Of a stretch of DNA of 40,244 bases, positions 21,069-28,418 are shown piece by piece. Position 1 is the first letter of the stretch. Every line of letters begins with the position of its first letter. A model generated the notes under the pieces. That model was given only the letters and a program-made list of their open reading frames with translations, was not told the origin of the DNA and did no database searches. Position numbers and translations under genes: made by a program. The stretch is from Kofleriaceae bacterium (GTDB lineage: Bacteria > Myxococcota_A > Polyangia > Haliangiales > Haliangiaceae): assembly GCA_018058095.1 (NCBI GenBank), contig JAGPCO010000072.1, positions 1-40,244 on the forward strand, given 5' to 3'.

Positions 21069-22010
21069 ATGACCCGCTCGATCCTGACCACCTTCCTCGC
21101 CCTCGGCGCCCTGTCCCTGACCGCCTGCATCGGCAGCATCGATGACACGCCGCCCGGCGGTGGTGGAGGTGGCGGTGGCGGCGGTGGTGGAGGCGGCGGT
21201 GGCGGCGGCGGTGGAACCGGCCTGGCCGCGGTGGCCAAGCAGGCCTTCGAGCAGGACGTCTATCCCATCCTGTCCAGCACGACGGCGGGCAAGGGCTGCG
21301 CCACCTCCGGCTGTCACGGCGTCAGCCCTGGCTCGACGCCGTTCGTCGGCGCGACGCTGGCGGTGGCCTACGATCAAGCCATCGGCTTCTCGTCGGTGGT
21401 GGGCAACTTCACCACCACCGGTGCACCCATCTACAGCAAGATGGTGCCCGGTCCGCACCAGGGCCGTACCTACGACGCCGCCGAGCAGGCGGCGGTGGCG
21501 GGCTGGCTCGACGCCGAGGTGGCGGCCCGTGCCGCCGGCGGCGGTGGCGGCGGCGGCGGCGGTGGTGGTGAGTCCCCGGCCCAGGTCTCGGATCGCCTGA
21601 TGCGCGAGTGGTCCGGCTGCATGAAGCAGACGGACTTCGACGCGGCCAACGTGGCCGCGGCCTGGGCCAACACCGGCAGCGACGAGGGCAACTGCGAGGT
21701 CTGCCACGAGGCTGGCTACGCCGCCTTCATCGCCACCGAGAACCGGACCCGCATGTTCAACGCGATCTCGACCGACCGCTTCTTCATGATGAGCTTCTTC
21801 ACGCCCGACATCACCGACCTGGCCAACGCGACTATGAAGATCAACGAGGCGGCGATCCTCCGGGTGGCCGACGCCCTGCCGCCTCACACCGAGCACCCGC
21901 GCTTCAACCCCAACGACAACGGCGGCCAGGACGCGCTCCTGCAGTTCTACACGGCGGCGATGGCCCACAAGACCGCCGGCACGTGTGACCCGCCGCGCCT
22001 GCTGAACTAG
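21069..22010 (+). CDS. Diheme cytochrome c lipoprotein, paralog 1
   Basis: A 313-aa lipoprotein (lipobox LTAC, C20) that should carry two covalent hemes: CATSGCH (residues 77-83, an unusual CX4CH) and CEVCH in the second half. The lipidated Cys is followed by 'IGSIDD' and a run of 20 glycines; a second run of about 11 glycines separates the two heme domains. Shared with paralogs 2 and 3 are the FE..V.PIL segment before heme 1, the 'DRLMREWSGCMK' helix, 'TDFDAAN', 'CHEAGYAAFIATENRTRMFNAI' in outline, and a final 'GTCD' cysteine that may pair with the Cys in GCMK. Good GGAG ribosome site. Likely on the periplasmic face of the inner or outer membrane and involved in electron transfer; partners not shown by sequence. 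Confidence 0.85.
   Translation: MTRSILTTFLALGALSLTACIGSIDDTPPGGGGGGGGGGGGGGGGGGGGTGLAAVAKQAFEQDVYPILSSTTAGKGCATSGCHGVSPGSTPFVGATLAVAYDQAIGFSSVVGNFTTTGAPIYSKMVPGPHQGRTYDAAEQAAVAGWLDAEVAARAAGGGGGGGGGGGESPAQVSDRLMREWSGCMKQTDFDAANVAAAWANTGSDEGNCEVCHEAGYAAFIATENRTRMFNAISTDRFFMMSFFTPDITDLANATMKINEAAILRVADALPPHTEHPRFNPNDNGGQDALLQFYTAAMAHKTAGTCDPPRLLN
21156..21215 (+). repeat. GGN codon repeat encoding 20 glycines
   Basis: Sixty bases of GGC/GGT/GGA codons inside the first cytochrome gene. A second, shorter GGN run (about 21538-21570) lies between its heme domains. Slippage in either would change linker length in steps of one glycine or shift the frame. Confidence 0.8.
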
Positions 22011-22034
22011 TTACCTCGCCACCCTCTGGTGTGT

Positions 22035-22065
22035 CCTCGGCCCCGCCTGCCCCGCGGGGCCGAGG
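22035..22065 (+). terminator. Terminator after cytochrome paralog 1
   Basis: A perfect 11-bp stem (CCTCGGCCCCG and complement), a 9-base loop, then CCGTTT. The T run is short, so efficiency is uncertain. Confidence 0.55.
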
Positions 22066-22189
22066 CCGTTTCGGCGGCCGCTGCGTGTGGGCCCGGGTAG
22101 GGGAGGGCCCCTCCCCAGTACCCACGGGTAGGGAGGCCCCAGCCGCCTGAGACCCGGAGCACCCAGATCCGGGATCTCCTGTCATGTGA

Positions 22190-22207
22190 TTGCAATATGT
22201 TACAGGC
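22190..22207. promoter_or_regulatory. TTGCAA-N3-GTTACAGGC motif upstream of cytochrome paralog 2
   Basis: This 18-base pattern lies 61 bases before the second cytochrome gene in a relatively AT-rich spot. The same pattern with the same spacing occurs at 28547-28564, upstream of the minus-strand heme-protein operon. A looser version (TTGCAG...GTTACGATGC) lies before paralog 3. It may be a shared regulator site or promoter. Confidence 0.35.
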
Positions 22208-22268
22208 GGTCACGAGGTGGCTCGACCCTTGCTCATCAGGTTGTCCAGACACCACGGGGAGCGCGAAA

Positions 22269-23162
22269 ATGAAGAACCGGATCAACCTTCTGGCGGCGAT
22301 GGCTTCGATGGCTCTGGCGGCGTGTGTTGGCAGCATCGACAACATGGAGCCGGATCCCGATCCGGACCCGGATCCGGACCCCAACCCGACCGTCCTCACC
22401 CCGGCCCAGAAGGCGCGTGAGGCGTTCGATCGCGGCGTGCACCCGGTGCTCGCCAGCAAGTGCCTCGGGTGCCACTCGTCGGCCGGCGGCGCGGTCTCGA
22501 CCGCGTTCGTCAGCCCGACCGTGGACACTGCCTACGTCACCGCGACCAGCTACGCCACCGTGGTCGGCAACTTCACCGAGACCGGCGCCCAGGTCTACGC
22601 CAAGGTCCAGGGCGGCCACTACGGGCCGTACACCCTCGACGAGAGCGCCGACCTCCTCAACTGGCTCGGCCTCGAGGTCCAGGCCCGCGCCGGCACCGGC
22701 GGCACCCCCGAGCCGACCCCCGAGGGGCCCGGTCAGGTCGCCGACCGCCTGCTCAAGGAGTGGTCGGCCTGCATGAAGCAGACGGACTTCGACGCCGCCA
22801 ACATGGCCGAGGCCTGGTCGAACACCGGCAGCGACGAGGGCAACTGCGAGGTGTGCCACGAGGCCGGCTACGCCGACTTCATCGCCACCGCCAACCGGAC
22901 CCGCATGTTCGGCGCCATCGCCACCGACCGCTACTTCATGCTCAGCTACTTCGTGCCCGACGTCCTGTCGGCCACCCCGCAGATCGTGATCAACCGGGCC
23001 GCGCTCGACCGCGTCGCCCTGGCCCAGGTCCCGCACACCGAGCACCCGCGGTTCGACATCAACAACAACGGCGCGCTGACCGCCCTCGAGCAGTTCTACA
23101 CCCAGACCATGGCCAACAAGGCCGGCGCCCTGTGTGACCCGGCGCCCAAGCTGACCAACTGA
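22269..23162 (+). CDS. Diheme cytochrome c lipoprotein, paralog 2
   Basis: A 297-aa lipoprotein (lipobox ALAAC, C19) with heme motifs CLGCH and CEVCH. After the shared 'VGSID' it has a Pro/Asp repeat spacer ('EPDPDPDPDPDPNP') where paralog 1 has glycines; the spacer between heme domains is 'GTGGTPEPTPEGPG'. The second domain is nearly identical to paralog 1 around 'CMKQTDFDAAN', 'NTGSDEGNCEVCHEAGYA' in outline and 'NRTRMF', showing recent duplication. The C-terminal Cys ('ALCDPAPKL') is conserved. GGGGAG ribosome site. It has its own upstream region with a palindrome, a G-rich block and the TTGCAA motif, and its own terminator. Confidence 0.85.
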   Translation: MKNRINLLAAMASMALAACVGSIDNMEPDPDPDPDPDPNPTVLTPAQKAREAFDRGVHPVLASKCLGCHSSAGGAVSTAFVSPTVDTAYVTATSYATVVGNFTETGAQVYAKVQGGHYGPYTLDESADLLNWLGLEVQARAGTGGTPEPTPEGPGQVADRLLKEWSACMKQTDFDAANMAEAWSNTGSDEGNCEVCHEAGYADFIATANRTRMFGAIATDRYFMLSYFVPDVLSATPQIVINRAALDRVALAQVPHTEHPRFDINNNGALTALEQFYTQTMANKAGALCDPAPKLTN

Positions 23163-23185
23163 GCAACCTCGTCCCCCGTGTCTCG

Positions 23186-23219
23186 CCAGGGCGGCCCATG
23201 TGGCCGCCCTGGTCGTTTT
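23186..23219 (+). terminator. Intrinsic terminator after cytochrome paralog 2
   Basis: A perfect 11-bp stem (CCAGGGCGGCC and complement) with a 5-base loop, followed by TCGTTTTC. Confidence 0.7.
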
Positions 23220-23428
23220 CGGTCCGGGTCGAGGCCTGGCGCCACGGGGGTTGCGGCGCCGATCACGCCGCTGCTGGGGACCGTCGACGTCGAGGCGCAG
23301 GGCCCCAGGGCAAGACCCCAGCGGGCCCCGCCGGAGATCGCTTGCGCCTTGCAGTTTCAAGCTGTTACGATGCCATCACCCTGGCGCATCACTTGCTTTG
23401 CTACAGGGACATGACCAAGGGGAGCCGC

Positions 23429-24325
23429 ATGACCCGTCCAGGCCTGCTGTCGATCATCACGCTCGGCTCACTTGGTGCCCTGCTGTCCGTCAGCGCCTGC
23501 GTCGGCAGCATCGACACCGGCGACGACGGTGGCGGCGGCGACGACGGCGGCGGCGGCAGCAGCGCCGCCCGGCTGGCGTTCGAGAACGAGGTGTTCCCGA
23601 TCCTGCAGTCCAAGTGCGCCGGCTGCCACAGCGGGGCCACCGCGGTCGCGACCCCCTTCGTCGGCGCCACCCTGGCCGCGGCGTACACCACGGCGACGGG
23701 CTTCGGCTCCGTCGTCGGCGACTACACCTCGACCGGCGCGCCCATCCTGACCAAGGTCACCGCGGTCGCGTCCGGCCACCAGGGCCAGACCTACCTGCCG
23801 GCCGAGTCGACCACCATCACCGAGTGGCTCGCCCTCGAGGTGTCCGAGCGCAACGTCAATCCCAACCCGAACCCCAACCCGACCGAGACCCCGGGTCAGG
23901 TCAGCGACCGCCTGATGCGCGAATGGTCGGGCTGCATGAAGCTGACCGACTTCGAGGCCGCCAACATGGCGCCGCTGTGGTCGGCCCTGCCCAGCTCGTC
24001 AGGCCCGTGCGTGCGCTGCCACGAGACCGGCCAGGCCTCGTTCCTGGTCTCGGCCGATCCGACGCTGATGTTTGGCGCCATCTCGACCAACCGCTACTTC
24101 ATGCAGACCTTCTTCCAGGCCGACATCACCAACCTGGCCGCGGCCCAGATGATCGTCAACGCCAACACCATCGACCGCGTCGCCCGCGCCGTGGCCCCGC
24201 ACACCGCCCACCCGCAGTTCGACGCCAACGCCAACGGCGCGTGGGACGCGCTGCAGGAGTTCTACACCGCGGCCATGGCCCACAAGACCGCCGGCACCTG
24301 CGACGCGCCGCGCCTCGTGCCGTGA
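23429..24325 (+). CDS. Diheme cytochrome c lipoprotein, paralog 3
   Basis: A 298-aa lipoprotein (lipobox SVSAC, C24) with heme motifs CAGCH and CVRCH. Its first spacer is Asp/Gly ('DDGGGGDDGGGG') and the second is Asn/Pro ('NPNPNPNPTETPG'). It is the most diverged of the three: the second domain keeps 'DRLMREWSGCMK', 'TDFEAANM', 'CHETGQASF', 'LMFGAISTNRYFM' and the final 'GTCDAPRL', but the GSDEGNCE block is replaced by 'ALPSSSGPCVRCH'. The start is placed at the ATG with AAGGGGAG 6-13 bases upstream; an ATG six codons earlier is possible. The preceding region has candidate -35 TTGCGC and -10 TACGAT (23371 area approximate). A hairpin follows the stop, facing the ferrochelatase gene. Confidence 0.85.
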   Translation: MTRPGLLSIITLGSLGALLSVSACVGSIDTGDDGGGGDDGGGGSSAARLAFENEVFPILQSKCAGCHSGATAVATPFVGATLAAAYTTATGFGSVVGDYTSTGAPILTKVTAVASGHQGQTYLPAESTTITEWLALEVSERNVNPNPNPNPTETPGQVSDRLMREWSGCMKLTDFEAANMAPLWSALPSSSGPCVRCHETGQASFLVSADPTLMFGAISTNRYFMQTFFQADITNLAAAQMIVNANTIDRVARAVAPHTAHPQFDANANGAWDALQEFYTAAMAHKTAGTCDAPRLVP

Positions 24326-24340
24326 CCTGATCACACCGGT

Positions 24341-24375
24341 CGAGTGAGGCGGGCGCCCGGTGGCGCCCGTCGCTC
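24341..24375. terminator. Imperfect hairpin between cytochrome paralog 3 and hemH
   Basis: CGGGCGCC pairs with GGCGCCCG across a 4-base loop, extended by CGAG/CTCG with a bulge; a TTT follows on the plus strand. It could terminate both convergent genes weakly. Confidence 0.45.
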
Positions 24376-24398
24376 GTTTCGGCGTTGTTCGCCGTGGC

Positions 24399-25517
24399 TC
24401 ACGCCACGCGCAGGGCGGCCGGCCGCACGCCGCGGCCATCGCCGGCGTGCTGGCGGGCCAGGGCACACACCGCCTCGACCCAGGCCGGGCTGCTGTTGAG
24501 CGACGGCACCAGCACCAGCTCGTCGCCGCCGGCGGCGCGGAACTGCTCGCGCGCGCGCAGGCCGATCTCCTCGAGGGTCTCGAGGCAGTCGGCCACGAAG
24601 GCCGGGCAGAACACCGCCAGCCGCTTGACGCCGCGCCTGGCCAGCTCGTCGAGGACGTGGTCGGTGTATGGCCGGATCCACGGGATCTTGGTCAGGCGCG
24701 ACTGGAACGCGCTCGAGTACGGGATGGCGCCGTCGGCCGTGGCGGCCGCCTCACCCGGCCCGACCAGCTCGCCCGCGGCGGGGATGAGGCCGAGCCGGCT
24801 GGCCAGGCCGCGGCTGGTGGCGTAGCAGTGAGCGCGGTAGCACTGGTGGTTGACCGGTCCCAGCGCCGCGCAGCAGTCGGCCTTGTGCAGGCAGTGGGCG
24901 CCGGTGGCGTCGCCCTTGTGCATGTGGCGCTCGGGCAGGCCGTGGTACGAGAACAACACGTGGTCGGGCCTCAGCTCGGCCAGCACCGGGCGGCCGACCG
25001 CGGCGAAGGCGTCGAGGAAGCCGGGGTCGTCGTGGAACGCCGGCACCACGGTCAGCGCCGGCACGTTCCAGTCGGTGCCGGCCAGCTCCATGACCCGGGC
25101 CACCGCCGTGCCCGACGACGACGACGCGGCCTGGGGGAACAGCGGCAACACGACGATGCGGTCGACCGCGGCCGCGCGCAGGCGGGCCATGGCGTCGGGG
25201 ATCGACGGGCTGCCGTAGCGCATGGCCAGCTCGACCTTCCAGTCCGGGCCGAGCGCCGCGGCGACCTGCGTCGTGAGGTCGCGCGAGTGGTACATGAGCG
25301 GCGAGCCGCGCGTGGCGTCCCACACCTGCTGGTAGGCGTGCGCGCTCTTCTTGGGCCGAAACGGCAGGATGATGAGGTTGAGCAGCAACGCGCGGCCGAC
25401 CCGGTTCATGTCGAGCACGCGCGGGTCGGACAGGAACTCGCGCAGGTAGCGCCGCACCGCCGTCGGGGTCGGCGCGTCGGGGGTGCCGAGGTTGAGCAGG
25501 AGCAAGCCGGTGGCCAT
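24399..25517 (-). CDS. hemH: Ferrochelatase with an internal cysteine cluster
   Basis: Inserts Fe(II) into protoporphyrin IX, or into coproporphyrin in some lineages, the last step of heme synthesis. Core signatures: 'LLLLNLGTPDAP', 'YGSPSI', 'VLPLFPQAASSSSGTA', and 'LFSYHGLPERH' with catalytic H192. After this, residues 209-231 contain five cysteines ('HCLHKADCC', 'HQCYRAHC'), matching the internal cluster ligands of [2Fe-2S] ferrochelatases reported for Myxococcus and Caulobacter. The distal half has 'YSSAFQSRLTKIPWIRPYTD' in outline and 'KRLAVFCPAFVADCLETLEEI'. Length 372 aa. It lies convergent with the cytochrome genes and next to the heme-protein operon, a sensible place for supplying heme. 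TACCCT lies 8 bases before the ATG, without a Shine-Dalgarno. Confidence 0.96.
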   Translation of the reverse strand: MATGLLLLNLGTPDAPTPTAVRRYLREFLSDPRVLDMNRVGRALLLNLIILPFRPKKSAHAYQQVWDATRGSPLMYHSRDLTTQVAAALGPDWKVELAMRYGSPSIPDAMARLRAAAVDRIVVLPLFPQAASSSSGTAVARVMELAGTDWNVPALTVVPAFHDDPGFLDAFAAVGRPVLAELRPDHVLFSYHGLPERHMHKGDATGAHCLHKADCCAALGPVNHQCYRAHCYATSRGLASRLGLIPAAGELVGPGEAAATADGAIPYSSAFQSRLTKIPWIRPYTDHVLDELARRGVKRLAVFCPAFVADCLETLEEIGLRAREQFRAAGGDELVLVPSLNSSPAWVEAVCALARQHAGDGRGVRPAALRVA

Positions 25518-25667
25518 CGCCGCGCAGGGTAGCGCACCGGCCTGGCTCGACCCAGCGCGGGCACGACCGAACCAGCGCCGATCGGGTCGATGAACGGATC
25601 GGACGGCTGTCCCGCCTGTTCCGTCGAACCGTACCCGGGGCGGCCGGTGCGGCCCCGGCGCGAGTCG

Positions 25668-26132
25668 CTACTGCGTCGTCGACGCCGAGTAGTCGAGCCA
25701 CACCCCGAACAGCGGCGCCGAGACGTGGCAGCGGTCCCAGCAGAAGTCGTGCTGGACCTCGGCACCGCCGGGCGTCTCGGCCCGGGTGAACAGCCACAGG
25801 CCCTGGGTCGGATCGCCGTCGGTGCCGGCCTGCTTGCGCATGATCGCCAGGTACCGCAGCGGCCCCGGCGTGTTGTTCACGTTGTCGCGCACCTCCTTGA
25901 CCACCACCGCGGTCATGCCGGCATCGGCCAGCGGGCCGTAGTCGCCGGGGGGGCTGATGGCGGCGACGTCGTTGGCGTAGATGACGCGGTAGGTGTCGCC
26001 GTGGCCCGGCGCCGGCCCGTAGGTCTCGAGCCGGACCGGCCAGCTCGTGTAGTCGCCGGTCGGCTCGGGGGCGACCGCGGTGCCGCAGGCCGCCGCCAGC
26101 AGCGCGGCGGGGCCGACGAGGCGCCGGCTCAT
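25668..26132 (-). CDS. Cytochrome P460-like heme lipoprotein with CX3CH
   Basis: A 154-aa exported protein with a lipobox-like signal ('LLAAAC', C16). The fold pattern matches the cytochrome P460 family: 'WPVRLETYGPAPGHGDTYRVIYAND', in outline, 'AVVVKEVRDN' with a conserved Lys, 'YLAIMRKQAG', 'GLWLFTRA' and a C-terminal heme motif. The motif is CWDRCH (residues 131-136), one residue longer than the usual CXXCH. Family members bind c-type heme, some with a lysine cross-link, and oxidise hydroxylamine or handle nitric oxide; many members are functionally unknown. Its ATG overlaps the stop of the upstream cytochrome gene (ATGA). Last gene of the four-gene heme operon. Confidence 0.75.
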   Translation of the reverse strand: MSRRLVGPAALLAAACGTAVAPEPTGDYTSWPVRLETYGPAPGHGDTYRVIYANDVAAISPPGDYGPLADAGMTAVVVKEVRDNVNNTPGPLRYLAIMRKQAGTDGDPTQGLWLFTRAETPGGAEVQHDFCWDRCHVSAPLFGVWLDYSASTTQ

Positions 26133-26794
26133 CGCGCGCCTCCCACCATGAGCTCGCCGGCGTCGATGTTGCCGAACCCGCCGCCGTCGTCGAGCCGGGC
26201 CTGCAGCACGTACCGGCCGGGCGGTAGCGCCGACAGATCGAGGGTGAGCTGGGCTCGCCCGCTCGGCAGGAGGGCCACCACCGTGTCGGCGCCGCCAGCG
26301 GCTGGCCGGGCCAGCAGCTGGCCGACCACGAAGTCACCGTCCTCATCGGCGGTCTCGACCTCGAGCACGACGGTCGCCCCGTCGCGGCTGAGCTCGCGCA
26401 CGGTCAGCGTCGGGGTGTGGTTGCCGACCCGGGTCGGGCCACGCGCCGCCCCGGCGGCGGCCCAGTTGGCCAGCGTCTGCACCGCGACCTCGTCGGGCGG
26501 AAACCGTCCGTCCTTGGGCATGTACCCGGTCCGGATGCTGTCGACCAGCGCCATGGCGTTGCTGGCCGCGCCGTAGAACGTGGCGTCGCCGGGGCCGGTC
26601 ACGTCGTCGTAGCTGACCCACTGCAGGAGGTCGGGCGCGATGTGGGCCGGCTGGGCGTGGCAGCGGCTGCAGTGCGCCACCAGGATCGGCAGCACGTCCT
26701 CCTGCCAGCTCGGGTCGGTCGGTGCCTCGGCGGTGCAGCCGGGCGCGCCCAGCCACACGCTGGTGGCGAGGACGCAGGGGGCGAGGGTCCGCAT
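26129..26794 (-). CDS. Monoheme cytochrome c lipoprotein with C-terminal beta domain
   Basis: A 221-aa lipoprotein (lipobox GAPGC, C20). The first domain (about 28-125) is a c-type cytochrome: 'WQEDVLPILVAHCSRCHAQPAH' in outline gives heme ligands C42, C45 and H46, with 'YMPKDGRFPPDEVAVQTLANWAAAG' carrying a methionine able to be the sixth ligand (MPK). The second domain (about 135-221) looks like an immunoglobulin-like strand sandwich ('TPTLTVRELSRDGATVVLEV', 'LLPSGRAQLTLDLSALPPGRYVL' in outline). The stop overlaps the P460-like gene start; eight bases separate it from the barrel gene upstream. Translational coupling and related function are likely. Confidence 0.8.
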   Translation of the reverse strand: MRTLAPCVLATSVWLGAPGCTAEAPTDPSWQEDVLPILVAHCSRCHAQPAHIAPDLLQWVSYDDVTGPGDATFYGAASNAMALVDSIRTGYMPKDGRFPPDEVAVQTLANWAAAGAARGPTRVGNHTPTLTVRELSRDGATVVLEVETADEDGDFVVGQLLARPAAGGADTVVALLPSGRAQLTLDLSALPPGRYVLQARLDDGGGFGNIDAGELMVGGAR

Positions 26795-26802
26795 GAGTGA
26801 CC

Positions 26803-27966
26803 TCACAGGAAGTAGTGGAGCTGGAGCATGGCCAGCGCGCTGGGGTCGTCGTAGTTGCCGCCGGTCGTCGCCAGCCGCCCGAGCAGGTGCAGCTCGACGT
26901 GGGCGTACGGGAAGTACTGCACGCTGACGTCGGCCGCGGTCCGGCTCGACGCGCGCAGGCCGACGTCGGGGTCCCACAGGTGCAGGCCGGCGCTGGTCCA
27001 CCAGCGCGCCGCCACCGGCTTGCTGGCGCCGAGGTAGCTGGCCAGCTGCCACCGACCGGGCCCGGCGTCGTCGGCGAAGGTCTGCCGCTGCAGGTCGAGC
27101 TCGCCGAGCAGGAGCACGCCGGCCTCGGGCAGCCAGCGCTTGCCGACCGCGCCGAGGGTGTACGTGCTGGTGGTCGGCGCGACCGCCACGCGAAGCTGCG
27201 CGCCGAGCGCGGCGCTGTCGTCCAGGATGCGGCGCTCGGCGTACGCGGTCACGCCCATGGCCTTCGGCCCGGCCGCGGTGCGCGGCACGAAGCTCGGCAC
27301 GAACGCGCTCACGTGCGCCTCCCAGGTCGGCCCGAACTTGCTGACCGACAGCGCGTACGGCTCCTCGAGCAGGTACGAGCCGAGGTAGCGCCGCACGTAG
27401 CTGGTGTGGTCCTGCAGGCGCAGGCCGAAGGTCGGGTAGAACCGGCCGAGCCGGGCCACCAGCGAGCCGTCGCCGCCGTCCCACTGCAGGTAGTGCTCGC
27501 GCGAGCCGAGCCGGGCCAGCGGCGACGGCCGGTCGCGGCCGTCGGGCGCGCGCGCGCTGCCGCGCAGGCCGGCGGTGAGGTTGAGCGAGAACGCGCCGAC
27601 GCCGACGCGGGCGTACAGGTCGGCCTGCATCGGGAAGCCGGCCAGCTCGCGCTGGTCGTTGCTGGTGCCGGGCAGGTCGGTGAAGGCGACCAGGCCGGCG
27701 CCGCGGTAGTCGCCACCGAGAGCCAGCCAGCTCGGCGGCTGCCACGCCCCGTGCAGGAACCCGCCGTCGCCGCGACCACCGGCGATGGTGTCGCCGGCCT
27801 CGGACCGGCCGTAGTCGTTGATGAGGCCACCGCCGCTCGGCGCGTAGTGGCAGGCCACGCAGCGGTCGGTCCCGGTCGACAGCTGGAACATCGGGTAGGC
27901 GGTGGCGGCGCGGGTGGCGCCGAGCACCCCCAGCGCACACGCCAGGGCGAGCACGGTCACTCGCAT
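26803..27966 (-). CDS. Outer-membrane beta-barrel with N-terminal CXXCH heme motif
   Basis: A 387-aa exported protein. Signal peptide 1-23 (after 'RAATA'). Immediately after, 'FQLSTGTDRCVACHYAPSGGG' in outline holds one c-type heme motif (C36, C39, H40) and 'LINDYGR'. The rest consists of alternating hydrophobic/polar strands with aromatic girdles ('FSLNLTAGLRG', 'SLVARLGRFYPTFGLRLQDH', 'VSVQYFPYAHVELHLLGRL') and ends 'LQLHYFL', like outer-membrane barrels recognised by the BAM system. No further cysteine pairs appear. A heme at the mouth or periplasmic plug of a barrel suggests an electron conduit across the outer membrane, but a single heme could not span it alone. The start overlaps the upstream cytochrome gene by 10 bases. 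Confidence 0.75.
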   Translation of the reverse strand: MRVTVLALACALGVLGATRAATAYPMFQLSTGTDRCVACHYAPSGGGLINDYGRSEAGDTIAGGRGDGGFLHGAWQPPSWLALGGDYRGAGLVAFTDLPGTSNDQRELAGFPMQADLYARVGVGAFSLNLTAGLRGSARAPDGRDRPSPLARLGSREHYLQWDGGDGSLVARLGRFYPTFGLRLQDHTSYVRRYLGSYLLEEPYALSVSKFGPTWEAHVSAFVPSFVPRTAAGPKAMGVTAYAERRILDDSAALGAQLRVAVAPTTSTYTLGAVGKRWLPEAGVLLLGELDLQRQTFADDAGPGRWQLASYLGASKPVAARWWTSAGLHLWDPDVGLRASSRTAADVSVQYFPYAHVELHLLGRLATTGGNYDDPSALAMLQLHYFL

Positions 27967-28418
27967 GGCGCACCCTCGAGGATCCAGCGCTCGATCAACG
28001 CGATCTCCTCCGCCGGCAGCGGCCCCGACGGCGGCATCACGTCGACCGCCTGCCCGCGCAGGCGGTGCATCAGGGTCGATCGTTCGGGCTGGCCCGGCAG
28101 CACCAGGTTGCCGCGCGGCTCACCCGGGAGGTCGGGCGCGCCGCACACGCGCCCGGTCAGGAACGTCCACGTGCCGTCGCGGCCGGAGAAGTCGAGGCCG
28201 GCCAGCGCGAGCGGATTGCCGTGGCAGCCGGCGGTGGCGCAGCTCGGCACGATGATCGCGGCGTGGATGTAGTCCCAGTCGGACGGGCGATCGTCGGCGC
28301 CGGCGCAGCCCGCGACGGCCAGCGCGGCGGCGATCACCAGCGTGGGTCGACGCCGGCGTCGACGTCGCGCGCGGGCAGGACGGCAGAAGCGAGCGCGACC
28401 GGGTGCGTACTGGATCAT
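27957..28418 (-). CDS. Cytochrome c lipoprotein with CX4CH motif
   Basis: A 153-aa protein. A very basic N-terminus (seven consecutive arginines near residue 18-24) precedes a hydrophobic stretch and lipobox AVAGC (C38). The domain resembles planctomycete-type cytochrome c: 'IIVPSCATAGCHGNPLALAGLDF' in outline with CX4CH (C60, C65, H66), 'GNLVLPGQPERSTLMHRLRG', 'MPPSGPLPAEEIALIERWILEGAPC'. The methionine of MPP is a probable axial ligand. First gene of the four-gene heme operon, overlapping the barrel gene by 10 bases. AAGG lies 8 bases before the ATG. A start at a later GTG would give a shorter, more normal signal, so the N-terminus is uncertain. Confidence 0.75.
   Translation of the reverse strand: MIQYAPGRARFCRPARARRRRRRRPTLVIAAALAVAGCAGADDRPSDWDYIHAAIIVPSCATAGCHGNPLALAGLDFSGRDGTWTFLTGRVCGAPDLPGEPRGNLVLPGQPERSTLMHRLRGQAVDVMPPSGPLPAEEIALIERWILEGAPCE

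Noticed and set aside
18977-21238. A 753-codon minus-strand frame opposite the MYXO-CTERM and first cytochrome genes
   Set aside because: It begins with a polyproline run that is simply the complement of the glycine codon repeat, and continues as Val/Gly/Ala/Asp-rich sequence without any recognisable motif.
22165-22210. Sigma-54 promoter around the TTGCAA motif
   Set aside because: The TTGC could be a -12 box, but the GG expected 10 bases before the GC is absent both here and at 28547.
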